Shown one piece after another: positions 1 to 9,430 of a DNA stretch of 64,000 nucleotides. The stretch is from Ferirhizobium litorale (GTDB lineage: Bacteria > Pseudomonadota > Alphaproteobacteria > Rhizobiales > Rhizobiaceae): NCBI GenBank assembly GCA_030028905.1, contig JALDYZ010000021.1:1-64000 (forward strand), written 5' to 3'. The notes beneath the pieces were generated by a model. That model was not told the origin of the DNA and ran no database searches. It worked only from the letters and a program-made list of their open reading frames with translations. Position 1 is the first letter of the stretch. Each line of letters opens with the position of its first letter. Made by a program: the position numbers and the translations under genes.

Positions 1-51
1 GAACGGCAGCAGGAAATGTAACCCGAGGGCGTCCACGAAACTTGGGGCTAT

Positions 52-357
52 TCAGACATTCGCTCTCGATACGCGGTCAAGGTTCTCCACCAAAAGGTAG
101 GAGCCAGCCGCGATGTCTCCTGATCTAACATAGGAGAGGAACTCGCCCAGCATACCGACCGACTTGTTCATTCCACGGAAAGCAGAAACTCCAAGATCGT
201 GGAAAGTGAACTTCGTGTCTATCACCAACCCGTTGGTGAGCGCGTATCGCTCTGCTGCTTGGAGCTGACGACGAAAGCTATCACCGCGCATCTGCTCTGG
301 CGTGGAGAAGCGGACATAGGAGTATGCGCGAGGGCGTGGGGAGGTATCGTTTGGCAT
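52..357 (-). pseudogene. Truncated serine recombinase (resolvase/integrase N-terminal domain)
   Basis: This 101-codon fragment is the N-terminal catalytic domain of a serine recombinase, the enzyme class that inserts and excises phages, islands and transposons. Visible hallmarks are YVRFSTPEQ (the Ser of RFST would be the nucleophile), GDSFRRQ, GVSAFRG and the domain-end motif VENLDRVSR. The start at 357 is chosen because AAAGGG lies about 7 bases upstream. A TGA follows directly after RVSRANV. Intact large serine integrases run to roughly 450-550 residues, and the remaining bases to position 1 do not resemble the expected continuation in any frame. The gene is therefore truncated or disrupted here. 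Its start lies about 45 bp from the point where comM sequence resumes, the usual place for an integrase beside its attachment site. Confidence 0.8.
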
Positions 358-378
358 GGACAAACCCTTTAGAATGGA

Positions 379-1296
379 ATGAGGTCTTTTGTCCATAACA
401 GGCTCATGGTCGGACCTCCGGGGTCGGGAAAGTCCATGCTGGCGGCGCGACTTCCCTCGATCCTGCCGCCGCTGACCGCCGCCGAACTTCTCGAAGTGTC
501 GATGATCCACTCGATAGCCGGGCAGCTCTCCGGCGGGAAACTCTCCGATCGCCGTCCCTTTCGCACACCGCATCACTCGGCCACCATGGCGGCGCTGGTG
601 GGTGGCGGCCTCAGGGCGCGGCCGGGGGAGGCGTCGCTTGCCCATCACGGCGTTCTGTTCCTCGATGAGCTACCCGAGTTCGCGCCGCAGGTGCTCGATG
701 CGCTGCGCCAGCCGCTCGAGACCGGTGAATGCAACATCGCCCGCGCCAACCATCGCGTTTCCTATCCGGCGAGCATACAGCTCGTCGCGGCCATGAACCC
801 ATGTCGTTGCGGCATGGCGGGCGAACCGGGGCATGTGTGCGCGCGCGGCTCACGTTGTATGAGCGAGTATCAAGGTCGGATTTCGGGGCCGATGATGGAT
901 CGTATCGACATCCGCATCGACGTCCCGGCTGTCTCCGCTGCCGACCTCATTCGGCCGATGGCCGCCGAGCGCAGCGCCGATGTTGCGCGCCGAGTCGCGC
1001 GGGCCCGCGACATGCAGCGCGAGCGCTTCACGGCCGCGGGCGTTCCCGAAGTGACCACGAACGCCCGCTGCGCCACTTCGCTGATCGAGACGCTTGCCGA
1101 GCTTGATGCGGGCGGCTTGCAGTTGCTGCGGGATGCGGCGGAAAAACTGAAATTCTCGGCGCGCGGCTATCACCGGGTGCTAAAGGTCGCCCGCACGCTT
1201 GCCGATCTCGATGGCAAGTCGATTGTCGGCCGCATACATCTCGCCGAAGCGATATCGTACCGCATCGCCGGCGAGCGGTTGGCCGCGGTGGCTTGA
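379..1296 (+). pseudogene. comM: comM (Mg chelatase-like AAA+ ATPase), 5'-truncated
   Basis: This is the C-terminal part of ComM/YifB, a hexameric AAA+ helicase that promotes branch migration during natural transformation. The open frame has 305 codons; the family is about 500, so roughly 200 N-terminal residues (the Lon-protease-like domain) are missing. Homology begins at LMVGPPGSGKSM, the Walker A motif, near position 403. The VLFLDELPEF Walker B, the NPCRCG...CARGSRC cysteine region and the C-terminal ARGYHRVLKVARTLADL segment are intact. The first codons (MRSFVHNR) come from junction sequence and have no ribosome-binding site of their own. The adjoining recombinase suggests an element was inserted inside comM, with the 5' half left of this window. 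Confidence 0.82.
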
Positions 1297-1354
1297 AGGC
1301 TGCGACCGGACCTGTTGTTGGCAGGGTCCCGCACAGGAGGTGGTGCCACAAAAA

Positions 1355-1378
1355 AAAGGGCGCCGCAGCGCGCCCTTT
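1355..1378 (-). terminator. Rho-independent terminator of cysK
   Basis: A perfect 9-bp stem (AAAGGGCGC pairing with GCGCCCTTT) with a 6-base loop is followed, on the minus strand, by a run of T. It lies about 20 bp after the cysK stop and between two convergent genes, so it may also stop transcription arriving from comM. Confidence 0.85.
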
Positions 1379-1398
1379 CAGGCCGCATCGCGTTGCCT

Positions 1399-2367
1399 TC
1401 AGCCGCCAAGTCCCTCGAAGAGGGCGGTCGAGAGATAGCGCTCGGCAAAGGAGGGGATGATGACAACGATGTTCTTGCCGGCATTTTCCGGCCGGCTGCC
1501 CACCTTGATCGCCGCGGCCAGCGCCGCACCGGAGGAGATGCCGACGGGCACACCCTCGAGGCGCGCCACCAGGCGGGCGTTTTCGAAGGCTTCGTCATTG
1601 GTCACGGTCACCACCTCGTCATAGATCTCACGGTCGAGAATGGCCGGTGCAAAGCCTGCGCCGATCCCCTGGATCTTGTGCGGTCCGGGGTTGCCACCAG
1701 ACAGTATGGGGCTGTCGGCCGGCTCCACCGCCACCACCTTAATCGAGGGTTTGCGGGCCTTCAGCACCTGGCCGGCGCCGGTGATCGTGCCTCCGGTGCC
1801 GATGCCGGAGACGAGGATATCGACACCGCCGTCGGTGTCGTTCCAAATCTCCTCGGCGGTCGTCCTGCGGTGGATTTCCGGATTGGCCGGGTTTTCGAAT
1901 TGTTGCGGGATGATTGCATCGGGAATGGTTGCGGCCAGTTCTTCCGCCTTGGCAATCGCCCCCTTCATACCCTTGGGACCTTCGGTCAGCACCAGTTCGG
2001 CGCCAAGCAGGGCAACCATCTTGCGGCGTTCGATCGACATGGTCTCGGGCATAGTCAGGATCAGCTTGTAGCCCTTCGCCGCTGCGGCGAAGGCAAGAGC
2101 TATCCCGGTATTCCCGGACGTCGGCTCGATGAGGGTCGATTTGCCCGGAGTGATCTTGCCCTGCGCTTCGAGCGACTCGATCATGGCTACGCCGATACGA
2201 TCCTTCACCGAGGCGATCGGATTGAAGAATTCGAGCTTGGCGAGCAGGTTTGCCTTGACGCCCTTTTCCTTCGCCAGCTTGTCCAGCCGAACGATCGGCG
2301 TGTCGCCAATGGTCTCCGTGATCGAGTTGTAGACCCGGCCTCTGCCGGGCTTGTGGGATTCAGTCAT
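1399..2367 (-). CDS. cysK: Cysteine synthase A (O-acetylserine sulfhydrylase)
   Basis: CysK makes L-cysteine and acetate from O-acetylserine and sulfide with pyridoxal phosphate, the last step of sulfate assimilation, in the cytoplasm. At 322 residues it has the usual length. The PLP-lysine region is present ([13 protein letters not shown]), as are the substrate loop [10 protein letters not shown], the phosphate-binding loop [11 protein letters not shown] and the C-terminal [11 protein letters not shown]. The start at 2367 is preceded by GGGAG about 8 bases upstream; a longer frame upstream is out-of-context sequence. It is monocistronic, with a terminator 20 bp downstream. Confidence 0.96.
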   Translation of the reverse strand: MTESHKPGRGRVYNSITETIGDTPIVRLDKLAKEKGVKANLLAKLEFFNPIASVKDRIGVAMIESLEAQGKITPGKSTLIEPTSGNTGIALAFAAAAKGYKLILTMPETMSIERRKMVALLGAELVLTEGPKGMKGAIAKAEELAATIPDAIIPQQFENPANPEIHRRTTAEEIWNDTDGGVDILVSGIGTGGTITGAGQVLKARKPSIKVVAVEPADSPILSGGNPGPHKIQGIGAGFAPAILDREIYDEVVTVTNDEAFENARLVARLEGVPVGISSGAALAAAIKVGSRPENAGKNIVVIIPSFAERYLSTALFEGLGG

Positions 2368-2499
2368 GACAAACTCCCAGTTGACGTTGCAGCACCATAG
2401 GGCGTCTGCGGGTCCAAAACGAGTCAACACCCCATGTGAATAGTAAACTATTGCAGAAAAGCTTCTCGTTTTCTCAGCTGAGAGAAGAAGTTTCTTCCG

Positions 2500-3117
2500 T
2501 CAGGCTGTCCGTGTTGCGATGAACGCGGCCGTGCTCGCAAGGATGGCGGCAGCCATGCGGTTGAGAACTTGCAGCGCACGGGGCTTCTTCAGCAACGTAC
2601 GGGCCCGCGCCGCCAGGAGCATGTACGGGATCAGCACGGCCATCAGTACGCAAAAAGTGGCAGCCAACAATATGGAGTACTCGTCGGGGCCGATCGTGCC
2701 GATATCGATCAGGGTCGGAACCAGCGCAATATAGAACAGCATAGTCTTCGGATTGCCGAGCGTGACCAGCAACCCGGAAAGGAAAGCGGCTGCGGGCCCG
2801 CTCGATCCGCGGGCGGCTATGTGCTCAGGCAGCAGCCCTGCGGTCCAGAGCTTCCAGGCGATATAGACGAGGTACAGCGCTCCGGCGAATTTTATGGCGA
2901 TGAATATCCCGGCGAACGTCTGGGCCACCAAGGCCAGCCCGAGGATCACCGCCGTAAGGTAGGCGATGTCGCCGATTACAAGGCCGAGGCCCATGAAAAG
3001 GGTCTCGCGAAAGCCAGAGCCGAGCGCCCGCGCGACGATTGCCGTGATGCCGGGTCCCGGAATAGCGGCCGCAATTAAGAGCGCCGTGCAATAAGCGGAC
3101 AGGGCTGTCAGCGTCAT
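2500..3117 (-). CDS. LysE/RhtB-family amino-acid exporter
   Basis: This 205-residue inner-membrane protein belongs to the LysE/RhtB translocator family, which exports amino acids or related small solutes. It begins with the family signature AAAIPGPGITAIVARALGSG, has about six hydrophobic segments, and carries the GNPKTMLFYIALVP motif in the middle, typical of RhtB/YggA-like members. The start at 3117 is set by AGGAGGAA about 8 bases upstream, which excludes a long upstream extension. The substrate cannot be read from sequence. It is a single gene between cysK and dps. Confidence 0.88.
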   Translation of the reverse strand: MTLTALSAYCTALLIAAAIPGPGITAIVARALGSGFRETLFMGLGLVIGDIAYLTAVILGLALVAQTFAGIFIAIKFAGALYLVYIAWKLWTAGLLPEHIAARGSSGPAAAFLSGLLVTLGNPKTMLFYIALVPTLIDIGTIGPDEYSILLAATFCVLMAVLIPYMLLAARARTLLKKPRALQVLNRMAAAILASTAAFIATRTA

Positions 3118-3391
3118 CGGGATTGTTCCTCCTCGGCCCGGATATCTACCCCGCGCCATGCTTTCTTTCAAGTCGCGGTCTGCCGGCGCAACCATTGAGG
3201 TGGTTGCGGGTTGTTCTTGCGGCATCGCGGGGGTGTATCGCCAGCCGTGTTGACGGACACAATCAGCGGGTGTTTGATTGGGCGCTAGGAGTGCTCCCGC
3301 CATGTGCGGCATTTGGCCTTGCCTGTTCGAAGAAGGCCATTGCCCACCCAGCCGAAGGCTAGTGCTCGGATCTACCCACAGGAGAGAACTC

Positions 3392-3910
3392 ATGAATGCG
3401 AAATCTGCCAAAGAACGCAGGCGGGCCCCCTTGGCCACACCTTCGGACCTTCAGTCAAACGCCACCAGCGACATTGCCGCAGCGCTGACGGCGTTGCTGG
3501 CCGACATGTTCGCGATCTACCTGAAGACGAAGAACTTTCACTGGCATATGTCGGGGCCGAATTTTCGCGACTATCACCTGCTTCTGGACGAGCACGGAGA
3601 CCAGATCTTCGCCACGACGGACGCCATTGCCGAACGTGCCCGCAAGGTAGGCGGTACCACGCTGCACTCGATCGGGCACATCTCACGCCTGCAACGCATC
3701 CTCGACAATGATGCCGACTATGTCACCCCTGAGGACATGCTTGCCGAACTTCGCGACGACAACAAGCAACTGATCACGCTTCTGCGCGAGACCCATGCGG
3801 TATGCGAGGAACACAATGACGTGGCGACGACCAGCCTGATCGAAGTCTGGATCGATGAAGCCGAGCGCCGCCATTGGTTCCTGTTCGAAATCACTCGCGC
3901 GGCAAGATAG
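3392..3910 (+). CDS. dps: Dps-family DNA-binding ferritin-like protein
   Basis: Dps proteins form 12-subunit shells that oxidise and store iron with hydrogen peroxide and protect DNA in starvation or oxidative stress. This one has 172 residues. The ferroxidase site is recognisable in KNFHWHMSGPNFRDYHLLLDE (His pair, Asp and Glu) and the four-helix ferritin fold is evident. The N terminus is basic (MNAKSAKERRR), as in Dps proteins that bind DNA through a flexible tail. AGGAGAG about 8 bases before the ATG supports the start. It is transcribed alone. Confidence 0.93.
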   Translation: MNAKSAKERRRAPLATPSDLQSNATSDIAAALTALLADMFAIYLKTKNFHWHMSGPNFRDYHLLLDEHGDQIFATTDAIAERARKVGGTTLHSIGHISRLQRILDNDADYVTPEDMLAELRDDNKQLITLLRETHAVCEEHNDVATTSLIEVWIDEAERRHWFLFEITRAAR

Positions 3911-3948
3911 CATCTCCCGCCGGCGCCTCGTTCCGAGTTCGACTTCTT

Positions 3949-4854
3949 TCAGAATTCCGCCATGGGCGACAGGCAAAATGGCTTGTCGGGGATCAGGGAA
4001 GGCGTGCCTCGCACCATGAAGACGAGATCGCCCGCCGCCGCCTCGGGCGTTCCCTCCCATTCCAGCCGGTCCGGAGGAACGTGAACTGTCACGTGGCCCG
4101 GCTCTGCATCCAGCGCTGCGAGGATGGTGGCAAGTGCAGGGATCTGCTGTCCGGCGATATCGAGCAATTCGAAGCCGCGCGTCTCGCTTTGTCGCCAGGC
4201 AACGACGGCGTCGGACTGGTGAAGGTAGGCTAGCCTCGTGCCGGAAACGAGGTAGCTGTTCAACAGGAACATTTCCGACTGGGCGGTGACGGCAAAGCGT
4301 GATGATACCGGCGTGCGTTCGGCCAGTACGCGCTTGATCAGCGCCAGATCCTCCGGGTCATCGATCCGGAGCGGTCGCATGGGTCGCACTGCTCCGCGTG
4401 GCAATGGCGGTGGCGGTGGGCCACGGAAATGCTGCTGCGGAATGGTCACGAACCCGTGGGGCTCATAGAGACCTGGCTTGTCGGTATAGAGCACGAGAGC
4501 TTCATAGCCATGTGCTTCGCAACGCGCGAGCGTGATACGGATCAGTTCGCGGAAAAGTCCGCGGCCGCGATACTCGGGACGGACCGCCCCCGATTGCAGG
4601 CCGGCGGCGCGCACGACCCCGCCGTCGATCATCAACGGCATCGAAAAGGCGCTCAAATTGGCGATACAGCGGCCGCCGTCATCGAAGAAGGCCGAGGGCA
4701 GATTTGTCCGGTCGTGACCACCGAGTTTGTCGAGCGGAGAAATGTCGACGCCGAATGTTTCCAGCAGCAGATCCGATATCGCGCACCAGCCTTGGGGATC
4801 GTCGAAGTAGTCCTGGCGAAACGTCAGGCCGGCGATCTGCGCCGCGGCCGTCAT
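3949..4854 (-). CDS. GNAT-family N-acetyltransferase (Eis-like)
   Basis: This 301-residue protein carries an N-terminal GNAT acetyl-CoA-binding fold. The pyrophosphate loop is [11 protein letters not shown], followed by [16 protein letters not shown]. The long C-terminal half resembles Eis-like acetyltransferases. The substrate is unknown. A proline run (about residues 148-152) separates the halves. Its ATG overlaps the dut stop codon (ATGA), so the two genes form a translationally coupled pair with dut first. Confidence 0.8.
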   Translation of the reverse strand: MTAAAQIAGLTFRQDYFDDPQGWCAISDLLLETFGVDISPLDKLGGHDRTNLPSAFFDDGGRCIANLSAFSMPLMIDGGVVRAAGLQSGAVRPEYRGRGLFRELIRITLARCEAHGYEALVLYTDKPGLYEPHGFVTIPQQHFRGPPPPPLPRGAVRPMRPLRIDDPEDLALIKRVLAERTPVSSRFAVTAQSEMFLLNSYLVSGTRLAYLHQSDAVVAWRQSETRGFELLDIAGQQIPALATILAALDAEPGHVTVHVPPDRLEWEGTPEAAAGDLVFMVRGTPSLIPDKPFCLSPMAEF

Positions 4855-5324
4855 GCCGCTCCGGTTGAGCCGAAGCCGCCGGCGCCGCGCGCCGTTTCGG
4901 TGATGGCAGAAATTTCAGCTACGATGACCTGCGTGACCGGAGCGATCACCATCTGCGCAATGCGCATCCCCCGGGAAATCTCGAACGGCCCCTCGCCGAG
5001 ATTGACGAGCAACACCTTCACCTCGCCACGATAGTCGCTGTCGACGGTCCCAGGCGTGTTCAGGCAGGTGATGCCGTGCTTGAAGGCAAGGCCGGAGCGC
5101 GGCCGTATCTGACCCTCGAAACCTTCCGGTATCTCGAAGATGAAGCCCGTCGGCACCAGGACCCGCTTGCCGGGTTCGATGACCAGCGGCAGATCCAGGT
5201 CGACGGCGGCGCGCAGGTCCATGCCGGCCGCGCCGTCGGTTTCATAGGCCGGTAGATCAAGCTCTTCGCCGTTGGCAAGGCGGAGGAGCTTCAGGGTCGG
5301 GCGGATATCGTGAAACGTCGTCAT
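4851..5324 (-). CDS. dut: Deoxyuridine 5'-triphosphate nucleotidohydrolase (dUTPase)
   Basis: Dut hydrolyses dUTP to dUMP and pyrophosphate, supplying dTMP synthesis and keeping uracil out of DNA. It is a homotrimer with all five family motifs in order: GAAGMDLRA, the RPRSGLA phosphate loop, [11 protein letters not shown] with the catalytic Asp, RIAQMV, and the glycine-rich C-terminal arm [10 protein letters not shown]. At 157 residues it has the standard length. In many alphaproteobacteria dut sits beside coaBC; here coaBC is about 7 kb away and dut is coupled to an acetyltransferase. Confidence 0.96.
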   Translation of the reverse strand: MTTFHDIRPTLKLLRLANGEELDLPAYETDGAAGMDLRAAVDLDLPLVIEPGKRVLVPTGFIFEIPEGFEGQIRPRSGLAFKHGITCLNTPGTVDSDYRGEVKVLLVNLGEGPFEISRGMRIAQMVIAPVTQVIVAEISAITETARGAGGFGSTGAA

Positions 5325-5421
5325 CCGGGCATGAACGACGTTTGCAGCGACGGCGTCAATCGCAATTGCATGTTATCCACGGAGTCTGTAGAAGACCGGC
5401 CAACCAACAGGAATTTCATCA

Positions 5422-7005
5422 ATGGCTGAAAGTCTCGCCGAGGCGGTCTCCCGCCGCCGCACCTTTGCTATTATCGCACACCCGGACGCCGGTAAAACCA
5501 CGTTGACAGAAAAGCTGCTGCTGTTCGGCGGCGCGATCCAACTGGCCGGCGAGGTCAAGGCCAAGAAGGACCGCATCCAGACGCGCTCCGACTGGATGAA
5601 GATCGAGCGCGAGCGCGGCATCTCGGTCGTGACCTCGGTGATGACGTTCGAGTATCACGGCAATGTCTTCAATATTCTCGACACGCCCGGCCACGAAGAC
5701 TTCGCCGACGATACCTACCGCACGCTGACGGCGGTGGACGCCGCGGTCATGGTCATCGACGCTGCCAAGGGTATCGAGCCGCGCACGCTGAAGCTCTTCG
5801 AAGTCTGCCGCATGCGCGACATCCCGATCATCACCTTCGTCAACAAGATGGACCGCGAAAGCCGGGATCCCTTCGAAATTCTCGACGAGGTCGAGGAAAA
5901 ACTGGCGCTCGATTGCGCGCCGGTCACCTGGCCGATCGGTCGCTCGAAAACCTTCTGCGGCTCCTACCACCTCGCCGACAATACGTTGCGCGGCTCCGAT
6001 ACGCAGGAAATCCCGACCAAGGTCAATGGCCCGGAAATGGCGGCGCACCGGCTGCCGGAGAACGAGCGCGAGGCCTTCATCGAGGAATTGACACTTGCCA
6101 TCGAGGCCTGCAAACCGTTCGATAAGAAGGCGTTTCTCGAAGGTCACCTGACGCCAGTCTTCTTCGGCTCGGCCTTGCGGAATTTTGGTGTGCGCGACCT
6201 CATCAATGCGCTCGGCGACATCGCTCCGCCACCGCGCGATCAGGTTGCGGACATACGTACCGTACACGCAACCGATGACAAGATGACGGCTTTCGTCTTC
6301 AAGATCCAGGCCAACATGGACCCGAACCACCGTGACCGCATCGCTTTCGCCCGGGTCTGCTCGGGCAAGCTGGAGCGCGGCATGAAGGCGAGGCTGTCGC
6401 GCACCGGCAAGCAACTGGGCCTCAGCGCCCCGCAGTTCTTCTTCGCCTCGCAGCGACAGTTGGCCGACACCGCCTATGCGGGCGATGTGGTCGGGATCCC
6501 GAACCACGGGACATTGCGCATCGGCGATACGCTGACCGAGGGCGAGGCGCTTGTGTTCCAGGGCGTGCCGAATTTCTCGCCGGAAATCCTGCGTCGCGTG
6601 CGTCTGGAAGATGCGATGAAGGCGAAGAAGCTGAAGGAAGCGCTGCAGCAGATGGCGGAAGAGGGCGTCGTGCAGCTGTTCTCGCCGGAAGATGGCTCCC
6701 CGGCAATCGTCGGCGTCGTCGGCGCGCTGCAGCTCGACGTCCTAAAGGAGCGTCTGTCGGCCGAGTACGGCCTGCCGGTCTCCTTCGAGATGTCGCGTTT
6801 CTCAGTGTGCCGCTGGATTTCGGCGGACAATGCCGCGGACCTGGACAAATTCGTGACTGCGCGCCGCGGCGATATCGCCCGCGATCTCGATGGCGATCCG
6901 GTATTCCTCGCACAGGATGCTTTCTCGCTTCGCTATGAGGCCGAGCGCTACCCGGCGATCAAGATGGTCGCGATCAAGGAGTATCACGTCGCCAAGGCGG
7001 CGTGA
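5422..7005 (+). CDS. prfC: Peptide chain release factor 3
   Basis: RF3 is a GTPase that removes RF1/RF2 from the ribosome after peptide release. The 527-residue protein has the G domain with AHPDAGKTTL (G1), DTPGHEDF (G3) and NKMD (G4), followed by the domain II beta-barrel and the RF3-specific C-terminal domain. Length and motifs match RF3 rather than EF-G. The ATG at 5422 lies 97 bp from the divergent dut start, so the gap must hold promoters for both directions. Confidence 0.96.
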   Translation: MAESLAEAVSRRRTFAIIAHPDAGKTTLTEKLLLFGGAIQLAGEVKAKKDRIQTRSDWMKIERERGISVVTSVMTFEYHGNVFNILDTPGHEDFADDTYRTLTAVDAAVMVIDAAKGIEPRTLKLFEVCRMRDIPIITFVNKMDRESRDPFEILDEVEEKLALDCAPVTWPIGRSKTFCGSYHLADNTLRGSDTQEIPTKVNGPEMAAHRLPENEREAFIEELTLAIEACKPFDKKAFLEGHLTPVFFGSALRNFGVRDLINALGDIAPPPRDQVADIRTVHATDDKMTAFVFKIQANMDPNHRDRIAFARVCSGKLERGMKARLSRTGKQLGLSAPQFFFASQRQLADTAYAGDVVGIPNHGTLRIGDTLTEGEALVFQGVPNFSPEILRRVRLEDAMKAKKLKEALQQMAEEGVVQLFSPEDGSPAIVGVVGALQLDVLKERLSAEYGLPVSFEMSRFSVCRWISADNAADLDKFVTARRGDIARDLDGDPVFLAQDAFSLRYEAERYPAIKMVAIKEYHVAKAA

Positions 7006-7023
7006 TAGGCACCACGTGCCGGA

Positions 7024-7971
7024 TCAGGCCGCGACGAAGACATAGGCATTGTCCTTGCGTTCGGCGAAGCCGACACCCGGATAGGCCCAATGATAGCCAA
7101 GCATCTTGACCTTGTCGGTCGCAGCCTGCTCGATCAGCGCCTTGCGGTTCTTCAGCGCGATCTCGGCTTCCGTATCGAATCCGAAGTGCCAGTCCGGATG
7201 CTCGAAGAAGATGACATTGCTGGTGGCCGCGTCGCCGGTGATGATCAGACCGTCGCCGCCGTCGAGGTGCAGCGAGATGTGGCCCGGCGTGTGGCCGCGG
7301 GTGTCGAGCACACGCATGCCTGCGACGATTTCATCACCGGGGCTGACCAGCCTCATGCGGTCTTTCACGGCGAATAGGTCGCGTTTGGCCCCTTGGGCGA
7401 AGCCATGCAGCGCCTCGGGCTGCTTCTTGTCGAAATCCGCATCGGTCCAGAATGCCCATTCGGCTTCGCTGACGAGATACTCGGCGTTCGGATAGAGCAG
7501 CTTGCCATCGGGCGCGACCGTGGCGCCGGAGTGGTCGGGATGCGCATGGGTGAAGACCACCTTGGTGATGGAAGCCGGATCGACGCCCGAGGCTTTGAGA
7601 TTGGTGGCGAGTTTGCCGGCGCTCTCCTGGAAATTGCCGCCTGAGCCAATGTCGACGAGGATCAGCTCGTTGCCTTTCCGAATGAGCGGAATGTTGACCT
7701 GTACCGGGGCACTTTTGGCATCGCCGCCGAGCCGTTTCAGGATCGGAAAGCGCTCCTCCGCCGTGGCATCGGGCAGCAGGATTTCGGCTGGGAGTGTGAG
7801 GAAGCCGTCACTCAGCACCGTAAGGTCGAAATCACCATGGTTGAAACGGTAGGTCTCCGCGGCAAAGGTCCCCTTGGGAAGCAGGGGCAGCAGGCCGAGC
7901 GCTGCCCCACCAGCCAGGAACAGGCGGCGGTCGGGGTGGTGCAGTCCATTCTGTTTGGTGGCGTGGTTCAT
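7024..7971 (-). CDS. Exported MBL-fold metallo-hydrolase
   Basis: This 315-residue member of the metallo-beta-lactamase superfamily has the zinc motif THAHPDHSG (HxHxDH), a later RGHTPGHISL histidine and GDA near the metal site. The N terminus reads DRRLFLAGGAALGLLPLL followed by an AAET cleavage-like site, which looks like a twin-arginine signal, so the enzyme is probably folded before export to the periplasm. The start at 7971 is preferred because the longer upstream frame puts extra residues before this signal. The substrate is not evident; lactonase-like and beta-lactamase-like relatives both exist. It converges on prfC with a 19-bp gap. Confidence 0.85.
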   Translation of the reverse strand: MNHATKQNGLHHPDRRLFLAGGAALGLLPLLPKGTFAAETYRFNHGDFDLTVLSDGFLTLPAEILLPDATAEERFPILKRLGGDAKSAPVQVNIPLIRKGNELILVDIGSGGNFQESAGKLATNLKASGVDPASITKVVFTHAHPDHSGATVAPDGKLLYPNAEYLVSEAEWAFWTDADFDKKQPEALHGFAQGAKRDLFAVKDRMRLVSPGDEIVAGMRVLDTRGHTPGHISLHLDGGDGLIITGDAATSNVIFFEHPDWHFGFDTEAEIALKNRKALIEQAATDKVKMLGYHWAYPGVGFAERKDNAYVFVAA

Positions 7972-8125
7972 GGCAATCGTCCTTCGGGAGCGGTAGAACC
8001 AGAGACGCGCCGCCCATCGGGCGACGCTTCTCAAGGTAGTGTCCGGGTCTTGCAAAATCCAGCGGATCGTCCTTGGCTGTGGCTGGGTCGGATGGATGAT
8101 CGCGTCGCATCAAGTGGGGATGGGA

Positions 8126-9430
8126 TTATCGTCCGATTTCGATAGTCCTTGCGCCGACATGGATTGCGCGGCCGGCTCGCCAACCATTATAGCCGGCACC
8201 AAGTCCCAAGACGACAAAGAGCACGGCCGAGGCGCTGAAGCTGCCCGTCCAGCTCCGGATGAGACCGACGATGAGCGGACCAGTGGCCGCGAGCAGGTAG
8301 CCGACGCATTGCGCCATGCCCGAAAGATGAGCGGCGACATGGGCATCGCGCGAGCGCAGAACGATGGCCGTCATCGCTACTGCGATAAGCCCGCCTTGGC
8401 CGATCCCCTGCAGAACTGCCCAGAGCCAGACCGTCGCAAGCGGCGCGAAGAGCAGACCGAGCAGCGCAACGACCGCTGCCGCGCAGAGCAGGACGTGGAT
8501 CAGCCTCTGGTCCTTGCCGCGGACGGCGATCTGAGGCGCGACGATGCACGCGGCCGCTTGGACCATCACCGAGACGGAAACGATGGCGCCCGCGGTGACG
8601 CCGTCGAGCCCCCGTTCGCGCAGGATGGGGACCAGCCAACCGAAGACGCAGTAGGCAAGAGCAGATTGCAAGCCCATGAAAAGGGTGACGTTCCAGGCGA
8701 GGCGGTCGCGCCATAGCCCTTCCACGCGGAACCCGGTGCGTCGGGCAACGTTGCCGGTGGAGAGTGCTTGCGGCAGCCAGATGATCGCGACGATCAGGGC
8801 CGGCAGCGCCCAGATGGACAGCGCACCTGCAAGCGATCCCCCCAATGCGCGCTCGATCGGGATGGACAGTCCGGCCGCTGCGGCAGCCCCGCTGCAGAGC
8901 GCCATGGTGTAGAGACCGGTCATCAGAGCCGCCCTGTCGGCGAAGTCACGCTTGACCAGCCCCGGCAGGAGTACGTTTCCGATGGCAATGCAGGCGCCGG
9001 CAAGCGCCGTGCCGACGAAGAGCAGCGGCACCGAAGCAAGGCCCCGCATCGCCGTGCCAAGCGCCAGCAGCAGCAGGACGGAAAGCAGGGTTCGCTCGCT
9101 GCCGATTCGCTGCGCGAGGCGGGGGGCGAGCGGCGAAAACAGTCCGAGGCAAACGACCGGCAAGGTGGTCAGCAGGCTGGCACCCAGCGCCGACAATGCC
9201 AGTTCGCTCTTGATCTCGTTGAGGAGCGACGAGGCGCTGGAAAACACCGGACGCAGGTTGAAGGCGATCAGCACCAGACTGCCGCCAAGGATAAAGCGGG
9301 CAAGACTGCCGGCAGGGGCCGGTGGTTGCGGTGCCGGAATGCTATCGGCTTCCGCATCGATCAGTTGTTCGTCCGCCAGATCCATGGCGTGCGGGGCGTC
9401 CTGGCTTTGGACATTGATATTCATGTTCAT
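8126..9430 (-). CDS. MFS transporter, CynX/NimT-like
   Basis: This 434-residue protein has about 12 hydrophobic segments after a hydrophilic N-terminal tail of roughly 45 residues. The first membrane segment (LIAFNLRPVFSSASSLL) and the LSALGASLLTTLPVVCLGLF stretch are typical of the cyanate/nitroimidazole transporter-like MFS branch. The substrate is unknown. Its ATG overlaps the stop of the upstream gntR gene by four bases, so expression is coupled to that repressor and presumably answers to its ligand. Confidence 0.85.
   Translation of the reverse strand: MNMNINVQSQDAPHAMDLADEQLIDAEADSIPAPQPPAPAGSLARFILGGSLVLIAFNLRPVFSSASSLLNEIKSELALSALGASLLTTLPVVCLGLFSPLAPRLAQRIGSERTLLSVLLLLALGTAMRGLASVPLLFVGTALAGACIAIGNVLLPGLVKRDFADRAALMTGLYTMALCSGAAAAAGLSIPIERALGGSLAGALSIWALPALIVAIIWLPQALSTGNVARRTGFRVEGLWRDRLAWNVTLFMGLQSALAYCVFGWLVPILRERGLDGVTAGAIVSVSVMVQAAACIVAPQIAVRGKDQRLIHVLLCAAAVVALLGLLFAPLATVWLWAVLQGIGQGGLIAVAMTAIVLRSRDAHVAAHLSGMAQCVGYLLAATGPLIVGLIRSWTGSFSASAVLFVVLGLGAGYNGWRAGRAIHVGARTIEIGR

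Noticed and set aside
1315-2400. Long open frame of 361 codons on the plus strand opposite cysK
   Set aside because: It is the antisense shadow of cysK, low-complexity in translation, without a ribosome-binding site or recognisable domain. Similar shadows oppose ubiB (15322-16806), rpoN, glnD and phoH.
5373-5381. TTATCCACG, one base from a strong DnaA box, upstream of prfC
   Set aside because: It is a single site with no cluster, AT-rich unwinding region or origin-type neighbours, so it does not support an origin here.
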